Origin: Chryseobacterium geocarposphaerae
Lineage (GTDB): Bacteria; Bacteroidota; Bacteroidia; Flavobacteriales; Weeksellaceae
DNA length: 64,000 nt
Direction: 5' to 3'
Assembly: GCF_002797535.1 (NCBI RefSeq)
Contig: NZ_PGFD01000001.1
Span: 2,356,001-2,420,000 of the forward strand
The notes beneath the pieces are model-generated. The model had not been told where the DNA came from. It searched no databases and worked only from the letters and a program-made list of their open reading frames with translations. Positions 63,500 to 64,000 of the stretch are shown here, piece by piece. Every line of letters begins with the position of its first letter. The first letter of the stretch is position 1. The translations under genes were made by a program, and so were the position numbers.

Positions 63500-64000
63500 T
63501 TATTCCTTGATAAACTTCTTCTGTACCGAAGTTGAACCATCCTGAATATCGATCATATAAACTCCATTAATCAACGTATGAACATCTACTTTGTTGTTTA
63601 AGATGATTCCACTCGTGATTAGTTGACCTGCAGAACTATAAATCTTATAGTTAGCTCTCTTGCTGATATTCTTAACATTCAATACTGTACTTACAGGGTT
63701 CGGATAAATTAAGATATCATCTTGATTCAATAAACTATTTGCAGGTTTCTTAGAAATTCTTATTGAGTAATCTTCCACTTCTCCACTGTCGAAGTTAGTA
63801 CAGTTTACCGGAATTCCTCCTTTCATTAAGGCTACTCTCATCACTACATACATATAGTCTGCATTGCTTACAAAAGCATCGGATGGTACACTGAATGTCG
63901 TAGTTGCTGTTGCTGCAGTACTTGGATTAGATACCAAGATTCTTTCATTGATATCAAATTCTCCGTTTCTGTCGAAATCGATCCATGCTACAACGCCTGC
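63500..64000 (-). CDS. Type IX-secreted GEVED protein, C-terminal part (5' end outside window)
   Basis: The frame is open through base 64000, so only the last about 166 residues are visible: AWIDFDRNGEFDINERILVS, a GEVED domain (CTNFDSGEVEDYSIRISKK) and a type IX sorting domain (ILIYPNPVSTVLNVKN ... KKFIKE). Protein and DNA are nearly identical to the end of the gene at 59029, differing at scattered codons only, so the two are recent paralogues or kept alike by gene conversion. Confidence 0.9.
   Translation of the reverse strand, partial: AGVVAWIDFDRNGEFDINERILVSNPSTAATATTTFSVPSDAFVSNADYMYVVMRVALMKGGIPVNCTNFDSGEVEDYSIRISKKPANSLLNQDDILIYPNPVSTVLNVKNISKRANYKIYSSAGQLITSGIILNNKVDVHTLINGVYMIDIQDGSTSVQKKFIKE

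Overview
The window is chromosomal DNA of a low-GC Bacteroidota bacterium, most likely a Chryseobacterium-type flavobacterium (Weeksellaceae). The evidence is: Por (type IX) secretion sorting domains at C-termini; promoters of the form TTG-N19/20-TAnnTTTG instead of the sigma70 consensus; a tmRNA encoding the tag GNEEFALAA; the gene order fabF-rnc-IPExxxVDY-pyk; and the order rpsU-xerC-hpf-tRNAs-tuf-tRNA-Trp-secE-nusG-rplKAJL-rpoB.

Bases 1-27.8 kb hold that translation/transcription cluster, all on the minus strand, interrupted twice. About 6.5 kb between the nusG terminator and the rplK promoter carries a membrane glycosyltransferase-like protein, three small paralogous secreted proteins and an 863-residue FG-GAP/TIM-barrel protein with a type IX sorting domain. 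About 10 kb between the tRNA operon and tuf carries a DUF4394 lipoprotein and a complete heavy-metal RND efflux system with its two-component regulator. The tRNA operon Thr-Tyr-Gly-Thr has its Thr-Tyr-Gly part duplicated in tandem, and each Tyr-Gly spacer holds a promoter-like sequence.

Bases 28.0-45.0 kb contain ssrA (tmRNA) with a 16.6-kb integrative element in its 3' end, bounded by identical 60-bp direct repeats and carrying a tyrosine integrase at its right end. The element brings its own terminator for ssrA. Its cargo is AT-rich and looks like a defence island: a Panacea antitoxin with an unrecognised partner, a 1687-residue nuclease-STAND NTPase, a 633-residue protein with what I read as family A polymerase motifs (start codon inside a perfect hairpin), a four-gene operon of unknown small proteins behind a strongly folded leader, and a membrane-anchored YobI/KAP-type NTPase. 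The polymerase-like gene with its structured upstream region is the best candidate for something undescribed.

Bases 45.0-64.0 kb are core genome: a thermonuclease-like protein, an AraC regulator with a neighbouring short-chain dehydrogenase and a pair of putative AraC sites, fatty acid synthesis (acpP, fabF), rnc, pyk, an aldehyde dehydrogenase, histidine degradation (hutI, hutG), ruvB, a PaiB-like protein, an MBL hydrolase, coaE, and two adjacent type IX-secreted paralogues, the second cut by the window edge. No rRNA, insertion sequence or CRISPR array was seen.
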